A stretch of 64,000 nt of DNA from Anaerolineaceae bacterium (GCA_002702065.1 NZXX01000001.1:744001-808000), one strand, 5' to 3'. Counted from the stretch's first letter, positions 43,450-52,757 are shown. Notes: generated by a model from the letters alone, not told the origin. Numbers and translations are program-made.

Positions 43450-45300
43450 ATGCAAGCTGTAACACCCTCCCAAACTATCCCTGAAGCCCGGCCTGCGGGC
43501 CTGGCGGTCTCGCTGGAGTGGGTTGTTTACGCCGTGCTGATCGTGCTGGCGGTCTGGCTGCGGGTGGCGGAACTGGATTCTGTGCCGTTGACTGAACGTG
43601 AAGCGACGCGGGCAATAGCAGCCTGGCGCACGCTGCATCCGGATCTGCCGGGCAGCGTCATTGTGCCGGAAAGTCCAATGCTGTATCTGCTGCACAATGT
43701 CAGTTTTACCTTGCTGGGTGCCAGCGAGTTCTCGGCGCGCATTCTAACGGCATTGGCCGGGGCACTACTGGTGCTTGCGCCGCTGTTGTTCCGTGACGTA
43801 TTCGGGCGCGGGCGTACCCTGCTGCTGAGCATACTGCTGATGTTCTCGCCGGTTGTGCTGATCACTTCGCGGCTCGATTCCCCTGTGATCTGGGCGATAT
43901 GGAGTGCGCTGGTAGGGCTGTGGGCGCTGCGCCGCTGGTGGCTGCGGCAGAACGCCGGTTATGCGCTGCTGTCCGCCTGCTGTGCCAGCCTGTTGTTAGT
44001 GCTGACGGACCCGGCAGGCTGGTTATTCGGGCTGGTGCTGCTGGGGGCTGCCGCCGGGGCACTGGCCTGGAATCGGGTCGATAACCCTGATGATGACCCG
44101 TTGCCCGAAATGCGTGCCCGGCTGCAAAGATGGCCGGTGCTGTCATCGCTGCTGGCTGCCGGGTTGACACTGTTCACGGTGGCGACGATCTTCATGTTTC
44201 ATCTGCCTGGCATGTCGTCAGTCAGCCAACTGCTGGAAACCGGCGTTGCGGGGATTTTCAACGCACAGGCCGGTGCGCCGCCAGTGTTCGCACTGGTGAC
44301 AGTGTTGTTCTATGAGCCGCTGCTGGTGTTGTTTGGCCTTATCACCGGGCTGCTGCTGTGGCGGCGTGGCACCTTTACCCTGACCGACCGCTTTCTGACG
44401 GTGTGGGTGCTGCTGGCAGGTGTGGTCATGCTGCTGTATCGCGGCACTGGGGCGGACCATGCGTTATGGCTAGTGCTGCCGCTGGCGGGTTTGGTATCGG
44501 TAGCCATGATCGACTTTTTGCGGCCAGACAAGCATCCGTTTCTCGACTCGCCCAGATGGGGTAAAGGCATTGTCACGGTGGCATTGCTCGGTTTGTTGAC
44601 GATCTTCGCCATCAATTTTCAGGGGATTGCGCGTGCATTCCTGCGCACGGCGGATGGGTCGCTGGCGTCGGTCCAGCCGGATGCGATTAACGCTGTCTGG
44701 ACGCTTATTGCGCTGTTATTTATCATTGCAGGTTATGTGCTGGTTGCCAGTACATGGGGCAGCCTGACCGCGCTGCGGGGTGGTGCGCTCGGCCTGCTGA
44801 TCTTTGGCATGATCACATCACTGGGTAGCGGCTGGTCCGCCGCCGTGACGAATGCCAGCAACCCGGTCGAGTTGTGGCACACCGAAGCCACCGGGCGCGA
44901 GACGTATCTGCTGCGCGATACATTGATTGAACTATCGCGCCGCGAAACCGGTGCGTTTCCGCAAATTGCGGTGCATGTGCTGGCGGATGACAGCAGCGTG
45001 ATTGGCTGGACGCTGCGCGATTTTATCAATGTTCAGTACATCAATCAGCCGGATGAAGGGCGTACGCAGAAGGCCGTGCTGCTGCCGGAAACCGATGAGC
45101 CGCCGCAGTTGGGTGGCAGTTACGTCGGCCAGCAGTTTGTGGTTATTCGTGAATGGCAGCCAGATACCCTGTTGGGCTTCGATCTGCTGCCGCTCTGGAC
45201 TCAGCGGCGGACGCGCACCGCGCCGACCCCTTCACAGACGATGGTGCTGTGGCTGCGGCAGGATGTTTATGACGGTGTGGAGTTCAACGCGGTCCAGTGA
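43450..45300 (+). CDS. GT39/ArnT-like membrane protein
   Basis: 616 residues from ATG 43450, which has GAGAGGA about eight bases upstream; the longer frame from 43381 overlaps the preceding gene. A PMT-type start: helix 23-40, then LRVAELDSVPLTEREATRAIAAWR with an acidic Glu-Arg-Glu in place of the usual Asp-Glu pair. About twelve further helices follow, then a C-terminal outer domain (FPQIAVHVLADDSSVIGWTL). It belongs to the same GT-C superfamily as its neighbours. A donor of the polyprenyl-phosphate type is expected from the family. Confidence 0.82.
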   Translation: MQAVTPSQTIPEARPAGLAVSLEWVVYAVLIVLAVWLRVAELDSVPLTEREATRAIAAWRTLHPDLPGSVIVPESPMLYLLHNVSFTLLGASEFSARILTALAGALLVLAPLLFRDVFGRGRTLLLSILLMFSPVVLITSRLDSPVIWAIWSALVGLWALRRWWLRQNAGYALLSACCASLLLVLTDPAGWLFGLVLLGAAAGALAWNRVDNPDDDPLPEMRARLQRWPVLSSLLAAGLTLFTVATIFMFHLPGMSSVSQLLETGVAGIFNAQAGAPPVFALVTVLFYEPLLVLFGLITGLLLWRRGTFTLTDRFLTVWVLLAGVVMLLYRGTGADHALWLVLPLAGLVSVAMIDFLRPDKHPFLDSPRWGKGIVTVALLGLLTIFAINFQGIARAFLRTADGSLASVQPDAINAVWTLIALLFIIAGYVLVASTWGSLTALRGGALGLLIFGMITSLGSGWSAAVTNASNPVELWHTEATGRETYLLRDTLIELSRRETGAFPQIAVHVLADDSSVIGWTLRDFINVQYINQPDEGRTQKAVLLPETDEPPQLGGSYVGQQFVVIREWQPDTLLGFDLLPLWTQRRTRTAPTPSQTMVLWLRQDVYDGVEFNAVQ

Positions 45301-45361
45301 GGATAGCGGGGTAGCCGGGTGTATAAAGTGCGGTATGTTCAAATAATGGCGGCAGGGATCC

Positions 45362-45943
45362 ATGCAGGCGATTGAACAGATTATTGAAAAATGTCTTGAG
45401 GGCGACCAACAGGGATACGAAGCGCTCTATCACGCCCATGCAGAGAGTATCTACCGGTTGTGCTACAGCATTCTGCTCAACCGTCAGGATGCCGAGGATG
45501 TTACCCAGGAAGCCTTTGTCTACGCCTTCAAGAACCTGCATCGCTATGACCCGCAGCGGGCCGCGTTCAAGACGTGGCTGTATACCATCGCCATCAGCCG
45601 CTGCCGTAACCTGTACCGGCGCAAGCGCCCGGCCCTGATGGATATTACGCAGATACTGCAATTGAATGTGCCCGGCCCCAAAAATGAATCGCCAGAGTCT
45701 GTGTTGGTGGCGCATGATGCCCGCAACGCACTGGAAGAAGCCCTGGCGGCACTGTCACCCCGGCTGCGCGAAGCGGTGGTGCTGCGCTATGGTCACGGCC
45801 TGATGTATCGGGAAATGGCGGAAGTGATGAACTGCCCGCAGAAAACCGCCGAAAGCCGCGTCCGGCTGGCCCACGAGGCGCTGCGCGGGGTATTACAGAC
45901 GGATGGGGCGGTGCTGCTCGAAGAATTGTTGACCAGTTCGTAA
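45362..45943 (+). CDS. ECF-family RNA polymerase sigma factor
   Basis: 193 residues. Region 2 has YEALYHAHAESIYRLCYSIL and DAEDVTQEAFVYAFKNL (-10 recognition); region 4 has ALAALSPRLREAVVLRYGHGLMYREMAEVMNCPQKTAESRVRLAHEAL, a complete helix-turn-helix for the -35. It redirects RNA polymerase to a dedicated regulon, normally held by an anti-sigma factor. The gene right behind it (20 bases) encodes a zinc-type anti-sigma. Sitting inside the glycan block, it may control this block in response to envelope state. AGGGA lies six bases before the ATG. Confidence 0.93.
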   Translation: MQAIEQIIEKCLEGDQQGYEALYHAHAESIYRLCYSILLNRQDAEDVTQEAFVYAFKNLHRYDPQRAAFKTWLYTIAISRCRNLYRRKRPALMDITQILQLNVPGPKNESPESVLVAHDARNALEEALAALSPRLREAVVLRYGHGLMYREMAEVMNCPQKTAESRVRLAHEALRGVLQTDGAVLLEELLTSS

Positions 45944-45962
45944 GTTTAGAGAGTCTGGTACG

Positions 45963-46460
45963 ATGGTATTTCGTTTCTTGATTTGTCGTTATGTTCATCT
46001 ACAGCTAGACGCATTTCTGGACAGCCGGTTATCACCGCGTGTGCGCCGGCGTGTTGCCCGCCATATTGATACGTGCCCGGCGTGCTATCAGGCTTATGCC
46101 CGGCAGCGTGATCTGCGGCGCGATCTTCAGGCGACCGTTCCGCTGGTGGGGCGCGGCGCCCCACCGGACTTTGACCGCATGTGGAGCGCGATTCGCACAG
46201 AGCTGCCCCGGCCACAGCCCCGCCAGACGCAGTTTCGCTATGGGTTGGTGATGCTGCTGCTGGTGATGGCATTAATCGTGCCGCTGACCATGGGCAATCA
46301 TGACCTGACACGCACGGTGCCGGAGCACCCGATGCCCCAGACCGACGCATCCACCCAGACTCCGGACCGCATCACAGAGCCAGACATCATCGTCACACTG
46401 ACCAGCAGCCCGGCACAACAGACACCGCCGACTTTACCTGAACCGGATTTCAGTCGATAA
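45963..46460 (+). CDS. Membrane-anchored zinc-type anti-sigma factor
   Basis: 165 residues. The N-terminal zinc-binding anti-sigma domain carries HIDTCPACYQAY, the HxxxCxxC motif, at about residues 36-43, which should hold the upstream sigma factor. One membrane helix follows (about 93-112: YGLVMLLLVMALIVPLTMG), then a Pro/Thr/Ser-rich outer tail of about 50 residues. This is the standard layout for envelope-signal transducers, released by proteolysis or redox change. The next gene starts six bases after its stop, tying the regulators to the Agl23-like gene. Confidence 0.88.
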   Translation: MVFRFLICRYVHLQLDAFLDSRLSPRVRRRVARHIDTCPACYQAYARQRDLRRDLQATVPLVGRGAPPDFDRMWSAIRTELPRPQPRQTQFRYGLVMLLLVMALIVPLTMGNHDLTRTVPEHPMPQTDASTQTPDRITEPDIIVTLTSSPAQQTPPTLPEPDFSR

Positions 46461-46466
46461 GGATTA

Positions 46467-49400
46467 ATGGATCGAATGGCAACCTCCATAGAGCCGCAGG
46501 CCCAACCCGGCGAAACAGCCAACCCTCTGAATCGCTTCCTGAGCCGGTCGCAGGTGCTCAACTGGGAAGTGATGATTTATATCGTCATTTTCCTGCTGGC
46601 GATCTTCACCCGCTTTTATATGCTGGGCGAACGCGCACAGAGCCACGACGAAAGCCTGCACACCCGCTATTCGTATAACCTCTATGCGGAAGGCAATTTT
46701 CAGCATACGCCCCTGATGCACGGGCCGATTCTGTTTCATGCCACCGCGTTTTTCTACTTCCTGTTTGGCGACAACGATTTTTCAGCGCGCATCTACCCCG
46801 CCTTGCTCGGTGTGGCGATTGTGATGATGCCGTGGTTGTTTAAGCGCTGGCTGGGGCGCACCGGGGCGATTCTGGTGTCGATATTGCTGTTGATATCGCC
46901 GCTGATGATGTATTACAACCGGTACATCCGGCACGATACGCCCTCGATATTTTTTGCGCTGTTGATGTTTTATGCCACGATGATGTATATCAACGGCCCG
47001 CCAGAGCAGCGCCGCCGGGCACACTGGTTGTATCTGCTGGCCGGGGCGATGATCGGCAATCTGGGATCGAAAGAAACCTCCTTCATCTATATCGCGGTTT
47101 TTGGCGCTTTTATGACGCTGTACTGGCTGGTGCGGCTGGGACAGCATTTCTGGCGACTGCCAGGCAAGCAGATCTTTTACTTCCTGCTGATGGGTATATT
47201 GCTGGCCGGGGTGGTGGCGATTGGCCTGTATGTGGTCTGGTCGGTTGCGCCGCTGGACCGGGCTGTGGAAGCTGCCAACCTGAATGGGGGTTGGCTGAAC
47301 AATCTGGATTCCAGCAGTTTTATTCTGTGGACCATCGTGACGATAGCGGCGGTGATGGCGGTCGCCATTGGCACGCTGCTATGGGCTTTCCGCAACGGGA
47401 CGGTGAAAATCCGCTGGACGGATATTCTGGTGGTGGTGCTGATCGGCGTCATCGTGTGTACTGGGCTGCTGATCATTGAGGAATATTCGCATTTACCAGC
47501 GCCGAGTTCTGCCGAAACGGCTGCGCCGCAAGTCCCCGGTGAGGATGGTGCTGTCGCTGATGCTGGTGTGCGAACGCTCCCGCTGGTGATCGCGTGGGTC
47601 GTTGGCGCGGTCGTCGTGCTGGGTGTGCTGGCATCGTGGCGGCTGGGCTGGTGGAATACGCTCCACCTGTTCCCGGAGCTCGACATTTTGCTGGTGATGG
47701 GCACGCTGATCCTTCCCTGGCTGACCCCGCTGATTATTACGGCGATGGGCGTGAACGCGACCGATTATTCCAGCGAAGGCATCACACGGGCTGTGCTGGC
47801 GCTGGTGCCGATGATGGCCGTTTCGATTACGGTCGGGCTGGTCTGGAACTGGCGGCGCTGGCTGGTCTGCGCGGCGATTTTCTACGCGGTGTTTGCCTTT
47901 TTCTTCACGTCCATGTTTACCAATATCAACGGGTTGGCAACCGGCATGATCGGCAGCCTGGGCTACTGGCTGGAGCAGCAGGGCGTGCGGCGCGGCAGCC
48001 AGCCACAGTATTACTATCTGTCGCTGATCCTGCCGTTTTACGAGTTTTTGCCCGTGCTGGGCGGGGTGCTGGCGATGTTCAGCGGCACTGGCCTGTTCTG
48101 GGCCTTCCGGCGCAATCGCCTGCAAGCACAGGAAGCACAAGCCGCGCTCGAAGCGGAAAACGTGCATGTCGTGGAATCAGACGTCGACGACCTCGAAGCT
48201 GAGACACCGCCGATGACGGCACTGGTTGGTGAAGGCCAGCCAGCCGAACGCAAAATGGTTGACCCGGCGGACTGGCTGGATCGGGTGCCGTTCCTGTTGT
48301 TCGTCAGCTGGTGGGGTATCCTGAACCTGATCGGGTATACGCTGGCCGGAGAGAAAATGCCCTGGCTGGGCACTCACCTGACTCTGCCGCTGATTTTGCT
48401 GACCGGCTGGTATTTCGGGCGGGTTTTCGAGCGTATTGACGGGGCCAAATTCCGGCAGGGGGGCTGGCTATACCTTGTGCTGTTCCCGCTGCTGTTTATC
48501 ACGCTGTTTCAGGTTATCATGCCGTTTATCTTTGGGCAGGGACCATTCGCAGGCCTGCAACAATCGCAGCTTGCCCAGTCCGGTCAATGGCTGGCGGTGG
48601 TTGCGGTCAGCGGTTTGCTGGTGCTGGGTATTTACCAACTGGTCGAGCGAACCGGGTGGCGGCATTTGCGCAGCATGTTTGCCGTGGCGGTCTTTGCGGT
48701 GCTCAGTCTGCTGACGGCGCGGTCCGCTTTTATGGCGTCGTTTATCAACTATGACATGGCGACGGAGTATCTCGTCTATGCGCACGCGGCCCCGGCAATC
48801 AAGGTTGTGCTCAACCAGATTGATGAACTGAGCCTGCGGACGACGGACGGTAAAGACCTGGATTTTGCCTACGACAATGAAGTGTCATGGCCGTATAGCT
48901 GGTACTTCCGCGATTACCCGAATGCCCGTTACTTTGGCAGCAGCCCCAGCCGCCCGATCATCGACCAGTCAGTGGCGGTTGTGGTGGGCGAGGCGAACCG
49001 GGCCGCGGTTGAGCCGCTGCTGGAAGACCGCTACTACCGTTTTGAGTACATCCGCCTGTGGTGGCCGATGCAGGATTATTTCAACCTGACGCCGGAACGG
49101 TTGCTGAATGCCTTGAACTTCTCGTCGGAGAACCCGCAAGCGTCGCAGGTGCGCCGGGGCCTGTTCGATATCTGGTGGTCGCGGGATTATGCCACTTATG
49201 GCGAAGCGACAGGCCGTAACTTCAACGTGACAGAATGGCCGGTTTCGGACCGGATGCATTTCTATGTCCGCAAGGACATCGCCGCGCAGATCTGGAACCT
49301 GGGCATCGGCGAAGGCACGGTGCAAAACCCGCTGGATCAGGTCGAGGTGAATGCCTGTAATGCGAACTGGCAACTGCTGGCCGCGGATATGGTGATCGGT

Positions 49401-50366
49401 ACCGCCGGTACTGAACCGGGCCAGTTGAACCGGCCAGAAGGCGTGACGATTGGCCCCGACGGCACGGTCTATATCGCTGAAGAGTCGAATAACCGCCTGT
49501 CCGCATTTACGGCTGATGGCGAATTCATTCGTGTGGTCGAACCGAATGACCCCAATGTCTTCTTTACCCGACCCAATGACATCAGCGTCGGGCCGGATGG
49601 CAACCTGTACATCGCCGATACCTGGAATTATCAGGTGCAGGTGCTCTCGCCGGATGGCAACCTGATTACCCGCTGGGGTGAACGGGGCGAGTATGGGCAG
49701 GGCGCACAGACCGACCCCGTATATGGCTTCTGGGGACCGCGCGATGTCGCGGTGGATGCCGCCGGGCAGGTGTATGTGGCGGATACGGGCAACAAACGTA
49801 TCCGTGTGTATACGTCCGATGGTGTGCATGTTCGCGACATTGGTTCGGGCGGCAGCGCCCCCGGCCAGCTTGACGAACCAAGCGGTCTGGCGTTGCACCC
49901 GGATGGCCGTCTGTTTGTGGCGGACTACTGGAATCGACGGATTTCAGTCTTTAACGCCGATGGCTCCTTCGCCTACAGCTTCCCGGTGCGGGCATGGTAT
50001 GATGAACAGGGCAACCGGCCTTTTGTCGCGGTGGACGCCGAGCGCGACCAGTTATACGTGACGGACCCGGATGCGGGCCGCGTGCTGGTCTACACCACAG
50101 CGGGCGACTGTCTGGGGTCATTTGGCCAGCCCAGCCGTGAAGGCTTTAACGCCACCCAGTTCCGCACGACAGCGGGCATCGCTGTTGACGCTGAAGGGCG
50201 GGTGTATGTGGCTGATTCGGGCACCGGACGTGTCCTGCGGTTCGCGCCGTTTATCGCGCCACAGCCTGCTGCTGATGAAGCCGAGAGCGCGAATGAAGAG
50301 GTGATTTCTCCCCCAGAGGTCACCGAAGAAATGACGGCTGAGGAGACGGTCGAGCCAGCAGGCTAG
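46467..50366 (+). CDS. Agl23-like (TIGR03663) membrane protein fused to an NHL beta-propeller
   Basis: 1299 residues. The membrane part (about 30-760) matches the Agl23 flippase-associated GT-C family: FTRFYMLGERAQSHDESLHTR holds the acidic Asp61-Glu62 motif, with NLYAEGNFQHTPLMHGP and YYNRYIRHDTPSIFFALL. An outer domain follows (about 760-975: WPYSWYFRDYPNARYFG), then about six NHL repeats (EPGQLNRPEGVTIGPDGTVYIAE and its copies) making a beta-propeller, and an acidic Glu/Thr-rich end. Propellers of this sort bind glycans or proteins outside the cell. The ATG at 46467 has AAGGA close by; ATG 46476 is an alternative. It is the last gene of the block. Confidence 0.88.
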   Translation: MDRMATSIEPQAQPGETANPLNRFLSRSQVLNWEVMIYIVIFLLAIFTRFYMLGERAQSHDESLHTRYSYNLYAEGNFQHTPLMHGPILFHATAFFYFLFGDNDFSARIYPALLGVAIVMMPWLFKRWLGRTGAILVSILLLISPLMMYYNRYIRHDTPSIFFALLMFYATMMYINGPPEQRRRAHWLYLLAGAMIGNLGSKETSFIYIAVFGAFMTLYWLVRLGQHFWRLPGKQIFYFLLMGILLAGVVAIGLYVVWSVAPLDRAVEAANLNGGWLNNLDSSSFILWTIVTIAAVMAVAIGTLLWAFRNGTVKIRWTDILVVVLIGVIVCTGLLIIEEYSHLPAPSSAETAAPQVPGEDGAVADAGVRTLPLVIAWVVGAVVVLGVLASWRLGWWNTLHLFPELDILLVMGTLILPWLTPLIITAMGVNATDYSSEGITRAVLALVPMMAVSITVGLVWNWRRWLVCAAIFYAVFAFFFTSMFTNINGLATGMIGSLGYWLEQQGVRRGSQPQYYYLSLILPFYEFLPVLGGVLAMFSGTGLFWAFRRNRLQAQEAQAALEAENVHVVESDVDDLEAETPPMTALVGEGQPAERKMVDPADWLDRVPFLLFVSWWGILNLIGYTLAGEKMPWLGTHLTLPLILLTGWYFGRVFERIDGAKFRQGGWLYLVLFPLLFITLFQVIMPFIFGQGPFAGLQQSQLAQSGQWLAVVAVSGLLVLGIYQLVERTGWRHLRSMFAVAVFAVLSLLTARSAFMASFINYDMATEYLVYAHAAPAIKVVLNQIDELSLRTTDGKDLDFAYDNEVSWPYSWYFRDYPNARYFGSSPSRPIIDQSVAVVVGEANRAAVEPLLEDRYYRFEYIRLWWPMQDYFNLTPERLLNALNFSSENPQASQVRRGLFDIWWSRDYATYGEATGRNFNVTEWPVSDRMHFYVRKDIAAQIWNLGIGEGTVQNPLDQVEVNACNANWQLLAADMVIGTAGTEPGQLNRPEGVTIGPDGTVYIAEESNNRLSAFTADGEFIRVVEPNDPNVFFTRPNDISVGPDGNLYIADTWNYQVQVLSPDGNLITRWGERGEYGQGAQTDPVYGFWGPRDVAVDAAGQVYVADTGNKRIRVYTSDGVHVRDIGSGGSAPGQLDEPSGLALHPDGRLFVADYWNRRISVFNADGSFAYSFPVRAWYDEQGNRPFVAVDAERDQLYVTDPDAGRVLVYTTAGDCLGSFGQPSREGFNATQFRTTAGIAVDAEGRVYVADSGTGRVLRFAPFIAPQPAADEAESANEEVISPPEVTEEMTAEETVEPAG

Positions 50367-50369
50367 AAC

Positions 50370-50398
50370 TTGCCAGAAGCATCTGTTTGTGCTATGAT
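50370..50398 (+). promoter_or_regulatory. Promoter of the nusA operon
   Basis: TTGCCA (50370-50375), 17-base spacer, TATGAT (50393-50398), with TG two bases before the -10 (extended -10). The transcript would begin near 50405, just in front of a hairpin. Confidence 0.75.
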
Positions 50399-50408
50399 TT
50401 GATTGGGT

Positions 50409-50434
50409 AAAAGTGGGGTGAAGGCCCCACTTTT
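50409..50434 (+). terminator. Terminator-like hairpin at the start of the nusA transcript
   Basis: AAAAGTGGGG-tgaagg-CCCCACTTTT is a perfect ten-base stem whose own 3' arm ends in TTTT, followed by GTTCG. It would end transcription from the upstream gene and, because the nusA promoter is in front of it, could also act as an attenuator. Confidence 0.75.
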
Positions 50435-50505
50435 GTTCGTAATTGACTCATCCATTCCAGCCAGTTGTCCCAAATGATCAGGGGTTATAAGAGAAACAGG
50501 AAGTT

Positions 50506-52473
50506 ATGAGAAGCGAATTCGAACTCGCCTTCAACGAGATTACGGAATTGCGGGCCCTGCCGCGCGAAGTCGTGCTGGAGGCTTTGCAGACGGCTTTGGT
50601 TTCCGCATATCGACGCGATACGGGCGCAAGTTCGGCACAGCGGGTCGAGGCAGATATTGACCCATCTAATGGCCGTCCGCGCATTTTTGTCGAAAAAGAA
50701 GTCGTCGAATCAGTTGAAAGTCCTCGTACAGAGGTCGATCTTGAACGGGCGCGCTTTTACGAACCGGAAGCTCAACTGGGCGATATGGTCATGGTGCAGG
50801 TCCAGCGTACAACCAAGAAATTTGGGCGTATCGCTGCACAAACGGCCAAACAGGTTATTCTGCAAAAGATTCGCGAGGCAGAACGCAATTCGCTCTATGA
50901 AGAATTTGTGGAGCGCGAAGGCGATCTGATTACCGGTACGGTACAGAGTGTCAACCAGAGTATGGTGACCTTGAGCCTGGGCCGGGCCGAAGCTGTGATG
51001 CCACGCGCACAGCAGATCCCCGGCGAGCGCTACCGGCCTCACGATAAGCTGCGCACGTATGTCCTGGAAGTGAAACGCGGCAGCGGCGGCCCTCAGATTA
51101 TTGTCAGCCGCAGCCACAAGCACATGCTGCGCCGGTTGCTCGAATATGAAGTGCCCGAAATTTACAACGGGCAGGTTGAAATCAAGAACATCGCGCGTGA
51201 GGCTGGCTATCGCTCGAAAGTAGCGGTTGCTGCCTTGCAGGATGGTATCGACCCGGTCGGTGCCTGTGTGGGTATGCGCGGGATGCGTATTCAGAACATC
51301 GTCAAGGAACTGCACGACGAAAAAATTGACGTGATTGAATGGGTATCCGATCAGGAAGTTTTCATCGCCAAAGCTCTTAGCCCGGCGCGTGTGAACGGCG
51401 TGTATCTCGATGATGACCCGGATAGCGGTCGTACCGCTGTCGTGATTGTGCCGGATGATCAGCTGTCGCTGGCAATCGGGCGCGAGGGTCAGAATGCGCG
51501 ATTGGCGGCCAAATTAACCGGTTGGCGCATCGACATCAAGAGCGTGACCGAGGCGGTGCAGGATGCCATGCAAAATCTGCACTCTGCCCCCCTGGCCGAC
51601 CTGGAAAAGACCCGTGCTGATATGCTCAGCGAAGTGGGTCGCATTATGGAAAAGAAGGCGGGCAACCGTACCGTCATGCCAGAAGAATATACGACGCTGG
51701 CACAATTTGCGGACCTTGTCGAGCGTCGCCTGCTCGAGCAGCGTGAGATGAAACGCCGTGCGCGCATGGAAGAAATCAACGCTGTGAAATCGACGCTGCC
51801 GCAAGGGGCTTTCGAGCTGCCGATCGACGTTCTCGAACTGCCGGAATCGGTTCTGGATGCGCTGCGCCCGCTGGAAAATGTTGGCGAAATTATGTGGCGC
51901 TTCCTGATCGACGAGTCATCGTTGCAGCGGTTGCTCGGCAGACTCGCTGGCGAAGCATTTCCGCAGTTACAGATCGCGCTGGATCGCGTCGTGATCCCCG
52001 AAGTTTTGGAAACAAAACTGGAAGAGACCGCCGTCGCCGAAGCTGTCGAGGAAGAAGAAGAGGCCGAGGAAGCGGAAATCGAAGCGGTGGCCACCGAGGC
52101 ACCTGCCGACGAAGTGGCTGTGCAGGCACCTGCAGAAGCAGAAGCCACGCCTGACGTGGATGAAGCGCCCGCAGCGTTTGGCGATGAGCCAGTGGCAGAG
52201 CCAGAACCAGAAACTGAAATTGAACTGCCGCCTGTGGAACACAGCAGGCCAGCCCGCGAACCTGTGCGCGATGATGCTGACGACTACGATATCGAAGAAG
52301 ATGAAGACTTCGATCCGTTCGATGATGAAAATGTCGAAAGCAAGCGTAAGAAGAAAAAAGACCGTCAGAAGCGGCGCCAGTTGGTGTTCGATGAGAAATC
52401 TGGCGAAGTCGTTGCCAAACGGCGGCGTAAAGGCCGTCGTGGTCGCGAAGACTGGGATGATTATCTTGATTAA
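50506..52473 (+). CDS. nusA: Transcription termination/antitermination factor NusA
   Basis: 655 residues. The N-terminal RNA polymerase-binding domain opens with FELAFNEITELRALPREVV; an S1 domain lies at about 135-200 (GDLITGTVQSVNQSMVTLSLG); KH1 and KH2 contain PVGACVGMRGMRIQNIVKEL and LSLAIGREGQNARLAAKLTGW. The C-terminal part beyond 350 is unusual: a helical region to about 520, then an acidic Glu/Ala/Pro tract and a strongly basic tail rich in Lys/Arg (KRKKKKDRQKRR). NusA controls pausing and termination. It opens the translation operon. RimP, its usual upstream partner, is not in front. Confidence 0.96.
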   Translation: MRSEFELAFNEITELRALPREVVLEALQTALVSAYRRDTGASSAQRVEADIDPSNGRPRIFVEKEVVESVESPRTEVDLERARFYEPEAQLGDMVMVQVQRTTKKFGRIAAQTAKQVILQKIREAERNSLYEEFVEREGDLITGTVQSVNQSMVTLSLGRAEAVMPRAQQIPGERYRPHDKLRTYVLEVKRGSGGPQIIVSRSHKHMLRRLLEYEVPEIYNGQVEIKNIAREAGYRSKVAVAALQDGIDPVGACVGMRGMRIQNIVKELHDEKIDVIEWVSDQEVFIAKALSPARVNGVYLDDDPDSGRTAVVIVPDDQLSLAIGREGQNARLAAKLTGWRIDIKSVTEAVQDAMQNLHSAPLADLEKTRADMLSEVGRIMEKKAGNRTVMPEEYTTLAQFADLVERRLLEQREMKRRARMEEINAVKSTLPQGAFELPIDVLELPESVLDALRPLENVGEIMWRFLIDESSLQRLLGRLAGEAFPQLQIALDRVVIPEVLETKLEETAVAEAVEEEEEAEEAEIEAVATEAPADEVAVQAPAEAEATPDVDEAPAAFGDEPVAEPEPETEIELPPVEHSRPAREPVRDDADDYDIEEDEDFDPFDDENVESKRKKKKDRQKRRQLVFDEKSGEVVAKRRRKGRRGREDWDDYLD

Positions 52474-52481
52474 GGGCGGTC

Positions 52482-52757
52482 ATGAGTGAGCAGCGCTTGC
52501 CTCGTCACCGCCATGCGCCGCAGCGCACCTGTGCGATCTGTGGGCAAAAGCGTGATAAACGTGAGTTGACGCGTGTTGTGCGTACTGCCGAAGGCCTTCA
52601 GGTTGACCCGACAGGTAAAGCCGAAGGCCGCGGGACTTACTTGTGTCAGCAAGACGCTTGCTGGGAGCACGCTCTTAAAAGCCAGGCTCTTGGCAAAGCT
52701 TTACGGATGACGTTGAATGATGAAGATTATGAACGTCTACAGCAGGCGAGACCGTAA
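52482..52757 (+). CDS. ylxR: YlxR/RnpM family RNA-binding protein
   Basis: 91 residues of the DUF448 family. RTCAICGQKRDKRELTRVVR is the signature, followed by GKAEGRGTYLCQQDACW and the helix ALKSQALGKALRM. In Bacillus the homologue binds and modulates RNase P (RnpM). It sits in the canonical place between nusA and infB, eight bases after the nusA stop. It is of normal length. Confidence 0.94.
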   Translation: MSEQRLPRHRHAPQRTCAICGQKRDKRELTRVVRTAEGLQVDPTGKAEGRGTYLCQQDACWEHALKSQALGKALRMTLNDEDYERLQQARP

